A stretch of DNA of 64,000 bases from a virus: the IMG/VR virus record IMGVR_UViG_3300047547_000041, positions 80,841 through 144,840 of that record. One strand, written 5' to 3'. The position numbers and the translations under genes were made by a program. The notes beneath the pieces are model-generated. The model was given only the letters and a program-made list of their open reading frames with translations, was not told the origin of the DNA and did no database searches. This document shows, one piece after another, positions 47,591 through 55,856 of this stretch (position 1 is the stretch's first letter; each line of letters opens with the position of its first letter).

Positions 47591-47856
47591 CAATTCGACC
47601 TTTCTTGTTTTTGCTTCAGGGAGTTGAGAAATTGTTGACCTTGAGCCGACTTTTCTTGCATACGCTTTTGAGATTCTTCGGCGTAACGTTGCTGATCATA
47701 CTCACGAACTTGTTGAGTCAGAATGTAGACAACAACCGGGTTTTGGGGTGCCGCGCGTTGCAGCATCAGATTCTTGTAAACGTCAACAACGTTTTGCGCT
47801 TGTGCGCTTGCGATGCAGACAAACATTGCGGCAGTTGCGATGAATTGCTTGAACAT
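47590..47856 (-). CDS. Secreted or periplasmic small protein
   Basis: 88 residues with a clear signal peptide (MFKQFIATAAMFVCIASAQA, cleavage probably after AQA), then a Gln/Lys-rich helical region. First gene after the promoter at 47880. Possible lysis accessory or envelope modifier; no family recognised. Confidence 0.65.
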   Translation of the reverse strand: MFKQFIATAAMFVCIASAQAQNVVDVYKNLMLQRAAPQNPVVVYILTQQVREYDQQRYAEESQKRMQEKSAQGQQFLNSLKQKQERSN

Positions 47857-47879
47857 GGTATCTCCTAAGTTGATGATGA

Positions 47880-47909
47880 ATCATAACACATCTGGTGTGT
47901 CTTTGTCAA
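47880..47909 (-). promoter_or_regulatory. Sigma70-type promoter
   Basis: TTGACA (47904-47909), 18 nt, TATGAT (47880-47885). Begins right after the terminator of the NAMPT gene. Confidence 0.7.
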
Positions 47910-47910
47910 G

Positions 47911-47932
47911 AAAAATGGCCCCGAAGGGTCAT
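47911..47932 (-). terminator. Terminator after the NAMPT gene
   Basis: ATGACCC stem, TTCG loop, GGGCCAT arm and TTTTT on the - strand, just past the stop codon. Confidence 0.85.
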
Positions 47933-47936
47933 TTGT

Positions 47937-49397
47937 TTACAGAGTTGCGCGAACTCGCTTGACGGCTTCCTTAAAGTTGCCATCACGAATATACGGTTCG
48001 GGATTATAGTCATTCATAGCGTAATACAAGATTTCGACATTCTCCCATAGAGGACCGACTTCTTCATAGTGTGCAAAAGTCTTGTATTCACCGGTCACAC
48101 AATTCATGTAAAGCGTTTGAATACCACGCTTCGATTCTTTGCCGGGATCGGTGATAGGACTCTTGTAAATGTTCTTTTCAACACGATCAACAACCACAAA
48201 CGATTGCTTCATGGCAACCTTGAGCCAGTCACGATCACATGCTTGCAGCAGAGCGCCACCCATACCGAAGACGATGTTTTCCGAAGACCAATTAGCATCC
48301 TTCAGAATCTGAAGAATTTTATTGATGCTTTGCATGTTCACACCGTCACCTTGCAGAACACGGATGCAGTCGGGAAGAACCTTGTAACCCTTACTGTTGA
48401 TGGTGTAGCCGAAACCTTCACCCAAAATTTCAAGAATCTTGGGCAAGATCACACGCGCATCACCAGAGTCGGGGCGGACAACAAAACGACCACCAGACTT
48501 GATGATTCGATCCTTGAACACGGTTGCAACACGTTCAGTGAAACGATACACATTAAAGGTATCAGCAACCGCCGAAACGATACCACCCTCACGCTCAAGC
48601 AGACTGACCATCATTTCGAGTGCGTCAATGTCTTCCTTGTTTTCACAGTCACTGTTTGCGCAAGTGACAGAGTGTTCAGAGGCGAGAACGCTGAAAGCGG
48701 GCATGGATGCATCATCTTCTTCATCCAGACCGTAATAGTCATACAAGTGAGTGATTGCTTGCATGGTATCGGTACCGTTGAAACTCAGCAAGTGACCGGA
48801 ACCACCACGACCGGCAGTTTCAACCGAAGATGCGCCACGGAAACCGAAATCATGCAGTGCAAAATCCAACCCACCCATACGGTCATCATCAACGGTTTCT
48901 TGCCAGAACTGACCAATGTTCTGGCGGCACTGATACGACAGGCTTGCAACCGTGATAGGATACCAGATGTTCAGCAGCAGAGGTTCAACATAGGAAACAA
49001 CCCATGCGAAATCGGGGTGGGTGTTGGAAACACCAATCAGAGAATTCTTCAGAGGAATGACAGAACCTTCCTTTGCACCAGTGATGGTTATCGGAAGATA
49101 ACCATTGAACTCGGTCACGATTCGCTTCCAACCTTCATAGTTGAATGCACCGGGCTTCAGGTGACGATCAGCAAAACGCTTGGCACGTTCAACATCTCGC
49201 ATGGTGACAGGCTTGCTCAGGTACTTCTTCACCGTGTAAACGATATCCCAAACAACACTTTGTTCGATACCAACGGTATCACCACGACTCTCGATGTAAG
49301 AGAATGCATAGGTAGTGTTTGCAGGTTCCATCTTCCAGTGACCAACCTTGTAGGAATCGGTCAGCAGGGGCAGAACATCAGAGAGAAAATCAGACAT
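47937..49397 (-). CDS. nadV: Nicotinamide phosphoribosyltransferase (NAMPT)
   Basis: 486 residues from MSDFLSDVLPLLTDSYKVGH with a perfect AAGGAG site. NAMPT motifs: DSYKVGHWKMEP and YIESRGD near the start, FGFRGASSVETAG at about residues 188-200, MPAFSVLASEHSV, RPDSGD in the phosphoribosyl site and GMGGALLQ. It joins nicotinamide and PRPP to make NMN. With the upstream NMN adenylyltransferase it forms a two-step nicotinamide-to-NAD+ route, as in the phage NAD+ reconstitution pathway NARP2 that counters NAD+-depleting defences. No TAG codon. Confidence 0.95.
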   Translation of the reverse strand: MSDFLSDVLPLLTDSYKVGHWKMEPANTTYAFSYIESRGDTVGIEQSVVWDIVYTVKKYLSKPVTMRDVERAKRFADRHLKPGAFNYEGWKRIVTEFNGYLPITITGAKEGSVIPLKNSLIGVSNTHPDFAWVVSYVEPLLLNIWYPITVASLSYQCRQNIGQFWQETVDDDRMGGLDFALHDFGFRGASSVETAGRGGSGHLLSFNGTDTMQAITHLYDYYGLDEEDDASMPAFSVLASEHSVTCANSDCENKEDIDALEMMVSLLEREGGIVSAVADTFNVYRFTERVATVFKDRIIKSGGRFVVRPDSGDARVILPKILEILGEGFGYTINSKGYKVLPDCIRVLQGDGVNMQSINKILQILKDANWSSENIVFGMGGALLQACDRDWLKVAMKQSFVVVDRVEKNIYKSPITDPGKESKRGIQTLYMNCVTGEYKTFAHYEEVGPLWENVEILYYAMNDYNPEPYIRDGNFKEAVKRVRATL

Positions 49398-49428
49398 TTG
49401 AAACTCCTTCAAATTGAGGTTGATGTTT

Positions 49429-49453
49429 ACTTGGGTCTATCCCGTTCAACATG
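49429..49453 (-). promoter_or_regulatory. NAD-salvage leader element (copy 1)
   Basis: The 5' leader contains GAACGGGATAGACCCAAGTA, identical to the leader of the NMN adenylyltransferase gene. A GGG-ATAGA-CCC hairpin is possible within it. Candidate shared regulatory RNA or protein-binding site. Confidence 0.6.
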
Positions 49454-49458
49454 TTGAG

Positions 49459-49487
49459 ATTGTAGCACCCTTTGAACCCGGGTGCAA
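49459..49487 (-). promoter_or_regulatory. Promoter for the NAMPT gene
   Basis: TTGCAC (49482-49487), 17 nt, TACAAT (49459-49464). A GCACCC/GGGTGC inverted repeat lies over the -35 and spacer and could act as a terminator hairpin or operator. Confidence 0.65.
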
Positions 49488-49491
49488 TAGG

Positions 49492-50547
49492 TTATTTGAT
49501 GCGAGAACGCAACGTTTCGATGATGCTGAAGTGATCTTCGAAAATCTTGTGACTGTTTTCGATGATTTCAGCAAATGAAATCCAACGTGCACCGTAGGTT
49601 TCAGTTGGGCAACCCTTGATTTTGGGCAGACGATTTTCACCAACAAGGTTGAAAATGTATGCGTGAGTGATCGTTCGGCCACGGGTAGAACGCAACGGGT
49701 GATCAAAAACTTCGGAACTCACCAACGAACCGCGCATGACCTTTTCAGGCACACCAATGTTGGTTTCTTCATAAAGTTCCTTGATACAGTTGTCAAAAAT
49801 CTTGATATTCTGTTCAAGGAACCCACCCGGAAGTGCGTATTGACCCTTACCGGTGCTTGCCGAACGCTTGACCATCAGGATGTGACCATTACACACAACC
49901 ACAGCGTCAGTGGTGACAAAGGTGGGTGCATATGGCGCGTTGTTCCACGATTCTTTGTAAGCCTTGACAAGTAGATATTCATCAACCATTGCGGCTTCAT
50001 CACTGATGGACCAAAGATCGGTCAAACTCCATGCATCGGCATAGTGAACCTTACCAGACTTGATCAGATTTTGAAATTCCGTGTAATTGGAAAACAACGC
50101 ATCACGGACACGGGTTCCATCGATATCTTGATTGTTTGGAATGTGCATGAAATCAAACCCGAAGATTCGCAGGTAGTAGGTTGTTTCATCCTTATCGGAA
50201 CCAACCACAACCACATCTTTGGGATTGTAGGTCATGTTTCGAGTTTCAAACCATTGACGAACAGTGCTTTGAATTTGTTGAACCCACTGCGCATCATTGT
50301 AGAGATAGTCTTGCGCAAACGACAACGTGAATTCATCACGGTTGTAACGACTTGTAAGCGCACGATCAATGATCTTCATGCGGATTTGGTGGGGAACCGG
50401 GTTTCGAATGCTTGGCGCAGAAAACGCAGAACCGACAACGATCAGAGTGTGATCAGCAGTTTTGTTGGCAGCTTCGAAAAGTTCAAAATGACCACTGTGA
50501 GGCAGTGGTTGAAAACGCCCAATGACTAGGGCCAGCTTGTATGACAT
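49492..50547 (-). CDS. nadM: NMN adenylyltransferase / Nudix hydrolase (bifunctional)
   Basis: 351 residues. N-terminal domain: VIGRFQPLPHSGHFELFEAA with the HxGH nucleotidyltransferase signature, then IRNPVPHQIRMKII and VGSDKDETTYYL. C-terminal domain: GGFLEQNIKIFDNCIKELYE then ET, a Nudix box with Lys for the usual Arg. It makes NAD+ from NMN and ATP; the Nudix part may hydrolyse ADP-ribose or related compounds. AAAGGAG precedes the ATG. Works with the NAMPT just downstream. Confidence 0.92.
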   Translation of the reverse strand: MSYKLALVIGRFQPLPHSGHFELFEAANKTADHTLIVVGSAFSAPSIRNPVPHQIRMKIIDRALTSRYNRDEFTLSFAQDYLYNDAQWVQQIQSTVRQWFETRNMTYNPKDVVVVGSDKDETTYYLRIFGFDFMHIPNNQDIDGTRVRDALFSNYTEFQNLIKSGKVHYADAWSLTDLWSISDEAAMVDEYLLVKAYKESWNNAPYAPTFVTTDAVVVCNGHILMVKRSASTGKGQYALPGGFLEQNIKIFDNCIKELYEETNIGVPEKVMRGSLVSSEVFDHPLRSTRGRTITHAYIFNLVGENRLPKIKGCPTETYGARWISFAEIIENSHKIFEDHFSIIETLRSRIK

Positions 50548-50572
50548 ACAAAACTCCTTTGCAAATAAAACC

Positions 50573-50598
50573 TACTTGGGTCTATCCCGTTCGGCATG
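50573..50598 (-). promoter_or_regulatory. NAD-salvage leader element (copy 2)
   Basis: CATGCCGAACGGGATAGACC and the next bases match the copy before the NAMPT gene except at two or three positions. It lies between the promoter and the AAAGGAG site. Confidence 0.6.
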
Positions 50599-50602
50599 GT
50601 AC

Positions 50603-50893
50603 TTACTTTACCAGTTGGAATGTCTTTTTGTCAACCTGTTGACGCCACAAAAACACGTTCGTCATATGGGCATACAACCTACCTACAGATTGATCACCAA
50701 GAATAGAGTAACTGTAGCACAGTTGCCCCTTTTTGATTGGTTCACGTTCAAGTTGGTTGATGAAGTATTCCCAAAACAGTTGTGATTCTTCAGTCTCAGC
50801 GTTGTCAAATTCTTGAATCGCTTGATCAACTACAGCACACCAACGGTTTTTCTTGACCGATACAATCTTCGTAGCCTAAACGTTTCCGGTCAT
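50603..50893 (-). CDS. Hypothetical protein with TAG at codon 6
   Basis: 96 codons from ATG 50893, overlapping the upstream stop (ATGA). TAG at 50876-50878, then an uninterrupted frame (ATKIVSVKKNRWCAVVDQAI, EEIS-type acidic middle, LYAHMTNVFLWRQQ) to TAA 50603. Without TAG readthrough the gene would have no start in this frame until far inside. The 3' end holds the promoter for the next gene. Confidence 0.65.
50605..50634 (-). promoter_or_regulatory. Probable promoter for the NMN adenylyltransferase gene
   Basis: TTGACA (50629-50634), 18 nt, TAAAGT (50605-50610), inside the end of the upstream gene. Confidence 0.5.
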
Positions 50894-51162
50894 AGCTTCA
50901 CCATTTCGTAAAGTTGTGCACGGTTCATGAACTCGCAATCCTTTTCAGCATCAACCAGATAACGGTAAATGCTATGTGCACCTTTATCGACAGCACCCTT
51001 GACAGGCTTGAACGTCACCGCATCAAGCATGACCATACAGAACTTGTCAAGATGTGGAACATAGATCAGCTTGAACAAAGTGTTGTCCAATTCGCAAATC
51101 GTTCCACGGGGTGCAGTCAGAATTGATGCCGGATGCGTATTCAGGTTAATGATCTTGTCCAT
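50890..51162 (-). CDS. Hypothetical protein
   Basis: 90 residues from MDKIINLNTHPAS. Mixed fold (GTICELDNTLFKLIYVPHLD). Overlaps genes on both sides. Confidence 0.5.
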   Translation of the reverse strand: MDKIINLNTHPASILTAPRGTICELDNTLFKLIYVPHLDKFCMVMLDAVTFKPVKGAVDKGAHSIYRYLVDAEKDCEFMNRAQLYEMVKL

Positions 51163-51463
51163 CTTCACACCTCAAATAGTTAGAGATTGAGTGATACTTC
51201 TCGATACGATCAACTTTTTGTTTGGCAACATCTTTGTCAATCAAAGGGTCGGTAATACCAAGTTCATGCTTGAGCATCATCATACACGAAAACAGTTCAG
51301 AAAACTCGGTAAAGAGATGTTCAATGTTGGTTTTCTCCAACACCACACCATCAGAGGTTTGTTGATGGTTGTGGTAGCCAAACTTTTGACACTTGGACTA
51401 TGCTTGTGCAACTTCAGCACACTCTTCCATGACCGACAGACCGATAAAATCAATTCGCTTCAT
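51146..51463 (-). CDS. MazG-like nucleotide pyrophosphohydrolase-type protein (one TAG)
   Basis: 105 codons from MKRIDFIGLSVMEECAEVAQ. TAG at 51397-51399 inside the first helix pair (AQA-TAG-SKCQKFG), matching the MazG-type pattern E-x-x-E-x-x-x-A-x-S-K-x-x-R/K-F-G. A second helix NIEHLFTEFSELF follows. Family members cleave noncanonical nucleoside triphosphates. Its start overlaps the gp46 stop. Confidence 0.65.
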
Positions 51464-53166
51464 CACTTTCCTTCCAAGTAGCTGAACCCGTCAACGTCCT
51501 TAGAGAACGTCACAACATCATCAAACAGGTGGGTGATACCGGTGTCAGTTGCCTTGTGAGAAACCACATAGACGCCCATATCATCAAATTCCTTATCGTA
51601 GAACATTTCAATCATGGTCACGAATGAATCACCGGCAAGGGTTTCCAGAACTTCGTCACAGAACAGAATGTTACACTGGAACTTCGCCTTCAACTGGCTA
51701 ATCTTTCGGAATGCCATCAAGATAGCCATGTCCAACTTTGCCTTCTCGCCACGACTCAAATTGTTGTAGCTGAAGTTGTCGCGATCACGACTCAGAATCT
51801 GCTCATTGAATTCACCATCAAAACTGAATTTTGTTGACAGTTCAAGCATGTCGGTGTAATCATAAACAGCAGAGTTGAACTCTGACAGGTATTGCTCGAT
51901 AACCGATTTCTTGATACCGTCATCCTTCAGAATTTGAGTCATCACCGCGCCGATTGAAACTTGTTCTTGCAGCTTGGCGATTTCGCCCTTCATGGTCTTG
52001 GCACGGGCAGCAATCGATTTTGCTTCTTCCTTAGCTTCGGTCAGCTTACTTTCATCAATGCTTTGTAGCTTTGATTTGATTTGTGATGCACGTTGTTTGA
52101 TAGAGTTTGACTCGGTGCTGATCATCTGAAGTTGCTGAATCAGGTTTGTGGATTCTTGGCGAAGGTCGGCTGGTTCAACAAGAACACCAAAGTTTTCAAT
52201 CTTGTCGAGCGTCTTAGCGAGTTTGTCTTTCGCCCCAACAATACATTCTTCAGCATGTGCAATTGTTCGGTCAACCTTTTCACCGGAAATAGAACTTGAA
52301 CATGTTGGACAAACACCAGCGATCTTCTTCTTTTTCTCAGCGTCTTCAATTTCTTGCTTGTATTTGATAACCGAATTCTTGAGATTTTGCAGTTCTCGTT
52401 CACGGTCATAGTACGCATCAAGTTGTTCCTTGATTTTCTGACTTTGTTCGGTCAGCTTTTCATAGGGTTCGGTGACTTCCTGATACTTCAGACGACACTC
52501 TTCCAACTCATTGGTAAGTGTGGTCTTTTGATCACCAAGCATTTCACTGATGGTTTCGACAGTCTTGGTAGCGAGTTGGAACTTTTCTTTCAGGGCTTCA
52601 TAGTTGTTTTGCATTGTCTGCAAATTCTTCTGAGCGTCCTTATATTCCTTGGCGTGAATATCCTTCATCATCGTGAGAATACCAAGGTCAATGATTTCGT
52701 CAACAAATGACCGGCGTTCGGCAGCTTTCATCATCATGAACGGTTGATAGTTTTCAACGCTGATCATGACGGTTCGGATGAAGTGCTTGTAGTCGCAACC
52801 AATCACGCTATCGAGGTATGTCTGATAGTCGCCAACGCGCGTTTGGTCAAGCAAAACGCCATCTTCATAGATTTCAAAGATGTTAGGCTTGATGCCACGG
52901 ACAACACGATATTCAATTGTTCCGCGATTGAACTCGATTTCGGTGACGCAATTCTTGTTGTTGATGGTGTTGACAATCTGAGGCTTGTTAAGTTCCTTGA
53001 TAGGCTTACCGAACAGCGCAAACACAACAGCCGAAACCAGTGTTGACTTGCCAGCACCATTTTTACCAACAATCAAGAACTTTCCGTGCTGAAAATCAAA
53101 CTCAATCTCAGCGTTACCGGTAGAAAAGAAGTTCTTGTACTTGACTTTCTTGAAATTTACGATCAT
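51463..53166 (-). CDS. 46: Recombination nuclease subunit gp46 (SbcC/Rad50-like)
   Basis: 567 residues (T4 gp46 is 560). Walker A VGKNGAGKSTLV (about residues 33-44), two long coiled coils about a zinc hook CPTCSS, signature LSRGEKAKLDMAI and Walker B NILFCDEVLETLAG. It forms the end-resection complex with gp47 and prepares ends for UvsX. Overlaps gp47 by 4 nt. No TAG codon. Confidence 0.95.
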   Translation of the reverse strand: MIVNFKKVKYKNFFSTGNAEIEFDFQHGKFLIVGKNGAGKSTLVSAVVFALFGKPIKELNKPQIVNTINNKNCVTEIEFNRGTIEYRVVRGIKPNIFEIYEDGVLLDQTRVGDYQTYLDSVIGCDYKHFIRTVMISVENYQPFMMMKAAERRSFVDEIIDLGILTMMKDIHAKEYKDAQKNLQTMQNNYEALKEKFQLATKTVETISEMLGDQKTTLTNELEECRLKYQEVTEPYEKLTEQSQKIKEQLDAYYDRERELQNLKNSVIKYKQEIEDAEKKKKIAGVCPTCSSSISGEKVDRTIAHAEECIVGAKDKLAKTLDKIENFGVLVEPADLRQESTNLIQQLQMISTESNSIKQRASQIKSKLQSIDESKLTEAKEEAKSIAARAKTMKGEIAKLQEQVSIGAVMTQILKDDGIKKSVIEQYLSEFNSAVYDYTDMLELSTKFSFDGEFNEQILSRDRDNFSYNNLSRGEKAKLDMAILMAFRKISQLKAKFQCNILFCDEVLETLAGDSFVTMIEMFYDKEFDDMGVYVVSHKATDTGITHLFDDVVTFSKDVDGFSYLEGK

Positions 53167-54230
53167 TGTGGTGTAGTCTCCGCAACAGTTTTGAGTCTAT
53201 TCAACTCGTTCATGATTTTTTCCTTGTCGAAATCGGTGTCCATCTTCTGAACAAAGTTGCTCATGATGGTGTCAATGTCCGAGTCTACCACAGTTGGCGC
53301 GGGCGTTTGTTCTTCACCGTCTTCAGTTTCGGTGACAACCTCAGTCTTAACGAATACCGTTTTATCGATGGTGTTCACAGTGTGAGGATTGGCCTTAGCG
53401 ACAGCATCCATGTACTTGTTGAAAGTCTTCATGTTGGTGCGCTTTTTGATGATGATGCGAACCTTTTTTCCGGCAATTTCGCCAATCTCGTTCTTTTCAT
53501 CTTCATGGTAGTCAAGACTCACATGAACCTTGTTCGGGTTCTCGATACGCGCGATCTTACCCGTTTCGGTATCGAGCACTTCAAAGCCCCGGGAACAGCC
53601 GTAATCGGCCCATGTCAGTTCGTAAGGTGTGCCGACATACCGAACGTTGTCCTTGGTGCTTGGTTCGTGATAGTGCCCGCTAAACACGGTCTTGAACTTA
53701 TCGAAAATTTCGGTATGGTTCAAACCATGGGTCGCATTTCGACCCTTGTAAAGTGGGAAGTCGTTAAACTCGAAGTGACCGACACAATACTTCTTTTCAG
53801 TCTCATTCAGAAACTTCATCATCGAGTCATGATTGGTCTGATTGATCCATGGAACAATGGCGAAACTACCCCATTCGATAGGTTCATTATCGACCACAAC
53901 AAAGTGTTCATTATCGGGAACAATCGAACGAATCGCGTTAACTCGATTAGTGTTCTTATAGGTCGAATCATGGTTGCCACACAGAATGACACACTTCATA
54001 CCATATTCAACAATCTTCTCGAAAAAGAAACTTTGAACACTCATTACACTTTCATAACTTGCGCCCTTTGGACGGTCGAACAAGTCACCAGTTTGAATGA
54101 TGTGATAAATCTTGTTCTTGATCAGTGTCGGGAAAAACACATCATCAAAAAACTGTTTCTGGTACTGCATGTAATACAAATCACCATTACCAATATCAAA
54201 GTGGGTGTCACCCAAAATCGCAATACGCAT
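53163..54230 (-). CDS. 47: Recombination nuclease subunit gp47 (SbcD/Mre11-like)
   Basis: 355 residues from MRIAILGDTHF. Phosphoesterase motifs: GDTHFDIG, TGDLFDRP, LCGNHDST, VGHFEFND and FSGHYHEP. Nuclease partner of gp46. The C-terminal region is Glu/Asp-rich and less conserved. Confidence 0.95.
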   Translation of the reverse strand: MRIAILGDTHFDIGNGDLYYMQYQKQFFDDVFFPTLIKNKIYHIIQTGDLFDRPKGASYESVMSVQSFFFEKIVEYGMKCVILCGNHDSTYKNTNRVNAIRSIVPDNEHFVVVDNEPIEWGSFAIVPWINQTNHDSMMKFLNETEKKYCVGHFEFNDFPLYKGRNATHGLNHTEIFDKFKTVFSGHYHEPSTKDNVRYVGTPYELTWADYGCSRGFEVLDTETGKIARIENPNKVHVSLDYHEDEKNEIGEIAGKKVRIIIKKRTNMKTFNKYMDAVAKANPHTVNTIDKTVFVKTEVVTETEDGEEQTPAPTVVDSDIDTIMSNFVQKMDTDFDKEKIMNELNRLKTVAETTPQ

Positions 54231-54232
54231 TA

Positions 54233-54508
54233 TCAGTTTCTCCAAGTTGCTTTGGCTTCAACTTCAGCAAATGTTGTTTGCTCAATTTCAATGAGTTGAT
54301 CCAAGAAATGATTCGCCAGTTTAACCCACAATTCGCACGCAAGACCTGCATGAACAACTCTATCAATCTTTTCCAGAACATTCAGTGCAGTGAAATCCCA
54401 ATCGTTTGTTTCCTTGAAAAACTTCGTGATAACGGGTTCACACAATTCTTCAGGTGCTGTGCGCAGAAGTTCAACAGTTTGGGCGATATCGCCAGTAAAT
54501 TTCAACAT
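54233..54508 (-). CDS. Small hypothetical protein upstream of 47
   Basis: 91 residues, helical (AQTVELLRTAPEELCEPVIT, KLANHFLDQLIEIEQ). Two bases before gp47. No family recognised; a small replication or recombination accessory is possible. Confidence 0.55.
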   Translation of the reverse strand: MLKFTGDIAQTVELLRTAPEELCEPVITKFFKETNDWDFTALNVLEKIDRVVHAGLACELWVKLANHFLDQLIEIEQTTFAEVEAKATWRN

Positions 54509-54521
54509 CGTATCTCCAATG

Positions 54522-54591
54522 AAAAATGCGGGAAATGATAGAATGTGATCAGTTTACCACACCTACCATACTTCCCGCATTCGTGTTACAA
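54522..54591 (-). terminator. Long-loop inverted repeat with T-tract
   Basis: AATGCGGGAA (right arm) and TTCCCGCATT (left arm) are perfect complements 47 nt apart, followed on the - strand by TTTTTC. It lies after the glutaredoxin gene and before the gp47 operon. The large loop is unusual for an intrinsic terminator. Confidence 0.55.
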
Positions 54592-54596
54592 ATTTC

Positions 54597-54824
54597 TCAG
54601 TCGAGGTACTTCAGAAGGTCGTTGTAACCGCCAATGTGGGTTTCGCCAATGAAAATCTGAGGCATGGAACGATACCCACCCTCACTGATGAAACGCATAG
54701 CGTCAACGTCTTCGTCAATCGAGCGAACATCAATGGTATAACCCTTGCTTTCCAGAAGCATCTTGGCTTTCTTGCAGTTGGCACAGTTGTTCATGGAATA
54801 GAGGACAACATTACTTGCAGTCAT
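54597..54824 (-). CDS. Glutaredoxin
   Basis: 75 residues. Active-site CANC at residues 14-17 (VVLYSMNNCANCKKAK), cis-Pro region YRSMPQIFIG and GGYNDLL, the glutathione-binding end. Likely electron donor to ribonucleotide reductase, as in T4-like phages. Followed by an inverted repeat that may end transcription. Confidence 0.9.
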   Translation of the reverse strand: MTASNVVLYSMNNCANCKKAKMLLESKGYTIDVRSIDEDVDAMRFISEGGYRSMPQIFIGETHIGGYNDLLKYLD

Positions 54825-55139
54825 TTAGAATCCTTTCGTTATCTTTTTGTTGATGCGGGTGAAAACCGGAATTTTACTAATCCAGTGGTGAAACTTTAGT
54901 TGCTTTTCCAGACCGGGCAACTTGTCTTGATTGACCGAAACCGATTCTGTCATGAAAGGGTTATCGGTTGTTAGGAAGATCGTGATTTGGTTTTCCTTTG
55001 TTGGAATGTATGATAACTGATGGGCAAAATAGTCCATCCAATTATCAACTTCCATCGGGGCCTTTTCTTGCGTTGCAATTACCTGAACCGGTTCAGGCTT
55101 TTCTTCAACCTCTTCAGAAAAGAAATCGGCCAAAGTCAT
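54825..55139 (-). CDS. Hypothetical protein
   Basis: 104 residues; the ATG overlaps the gp33 stop (ATGA). Acidic N-terminus (ADFFSEEVEEKPEPV), then a mixed domain. Its place between gp33 and glutaredoxin gives no firm function. Confidence 0.5.
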   Translation of the reverse strand: MTLADFFSEEVEEKPEPVQVIATQEKAPMEVDNWMDYFAHQLSYIPTKENQITIFLTTDNPFMTESVSVNQDKLPGLEKQLKFHHWISKIPVFTRINKKITKGF

Positions 55140-55378
55140 CCCAAAAACTCCGTCAACGTGATGCCACGCTTGATGTAACCAAGTTCTTGAAAGTTTACCT
55201 CAAGTTTTTCCTTGATTGCCTGAGACATGAACTTTTTAATGTCTTCAGGGTCGGTGTCGTATTCCTCACAGAATTTCAACACCGCATCAATGTAAGAAAG
55301 TTCATCATGGATGACATAGTTTTCAATGATTACCGAAAACTTGCTTGGTGTCATGATTGAATCGTGATCACTGCTCAT
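55136..55378 (-). CDS. 33: Late transcription coactivator gp33-like
   Basis: 80 residues from MSSDHDSIMTPSKFSVIIEN. The pattern I-x-x-Y-V-x-x-x-x-x-S-Y-I-D-A-V-L-x-F-C-E-E, then KKFMSQAIKEKLEVNFQELG, parallels T4 gp33 (YLEATTAFLEEN) and cyanophage members. gp33 bridges RNA polymerase and the gp45 clamp at late promoters. Shorter at both ends than T4 gp33 (112). Confidence 0.65.
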   Translation of the reverse strand: MSSDHDSIMTPSKFSVIIENYVIHDELSYIDAVLKFCEEYDTDPEDIKKFMSQAIKEKLEVNFQELGYIKRGITLTEFLG

Positions 55379-55856
55379 TGTCAATCCTCTCGAAACCGCG
55401 TTCGGGGAACACACGACAGAAGTATTCAAACGTGATGTTCGGGTAAACTTCAGGTAGAGACTTTTTGTAACATGCGTACACAAATTCGGCTTCACTCTTT
55501 GGCATGGTTTCGAGGTAATGCACAAAGTGCATATCATTGTGCAACTTGGCGAAACCTGTATTTGGTGCAGAGGTCAGCGACTTACCCATTCTACGCCAGA
55601 AGTAAGTGAACGTGTTGTCGGCCAAAACTTCATCATGAGGAAAAGGCTTGTAGGTCAGGTCATCACTGAGATTCCACCATGTGAATCCCATGAAGCTGTA
55701 TTCCACAAGATCAATGGCCCATGGGTGAAGTTGTCGAATCATCGACGAATGCGGGTTCTTCGCAATATCCTCATTGACTTTGCGAAGTTGTTCACCTACA
55801 GTTGTATAACCGTTTAGCATGGCTTGCGCCCTTTCATATTGTGACTCAAAATTCAT
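55368..55856 (-). CDS. Conserved T4-like hypothetical protein
   Basis: 162 residues. RQLHPWAIDLVEYSFMGFTW near the N-terminus is aromatic-rich. Helical throughout, with a KKSLPEVYPNITFEYFCRVF end. Overlaps rnh and gp33. It looks like a family found in T4-like genomes, but I know no function. Confidence 0.55.
   Translation of the reverse strand: MNFESQYERAQAMLNGYTTVGEQLRKVNEDIAKNPHSSMIRQLHPWAIDLVEYSFMGFTWWNLSDDLTYKPFPHDEVLADNTFTYFWRRMGKSLTSAPNTGFAKLHNDMHFVHYLETMPKSEAEFVYACYKKSLPEVYPNITFEYFCRVFPERGFERIDNEQ

Noticed and set aside
48069-49457. Long + strand open frame of 462 codons opposite the NAMPT gene
   Set aside because: It is antisense to a well-conserved enzyme and has no recognisable protein sequence.
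49459-49487. Inverted repeat GCACCC/GGGTGC as the terminator of the NMN adenylyltransferase gene
   Set aside because: No T-tract follows; the same bases make a good promoter. A double role remains possible but is not shown.
53166-54299. Long + strand open frame opposite gp47
   Set aside because: Shadow of gp47; the phosphoesterase motifs are on the - strand.
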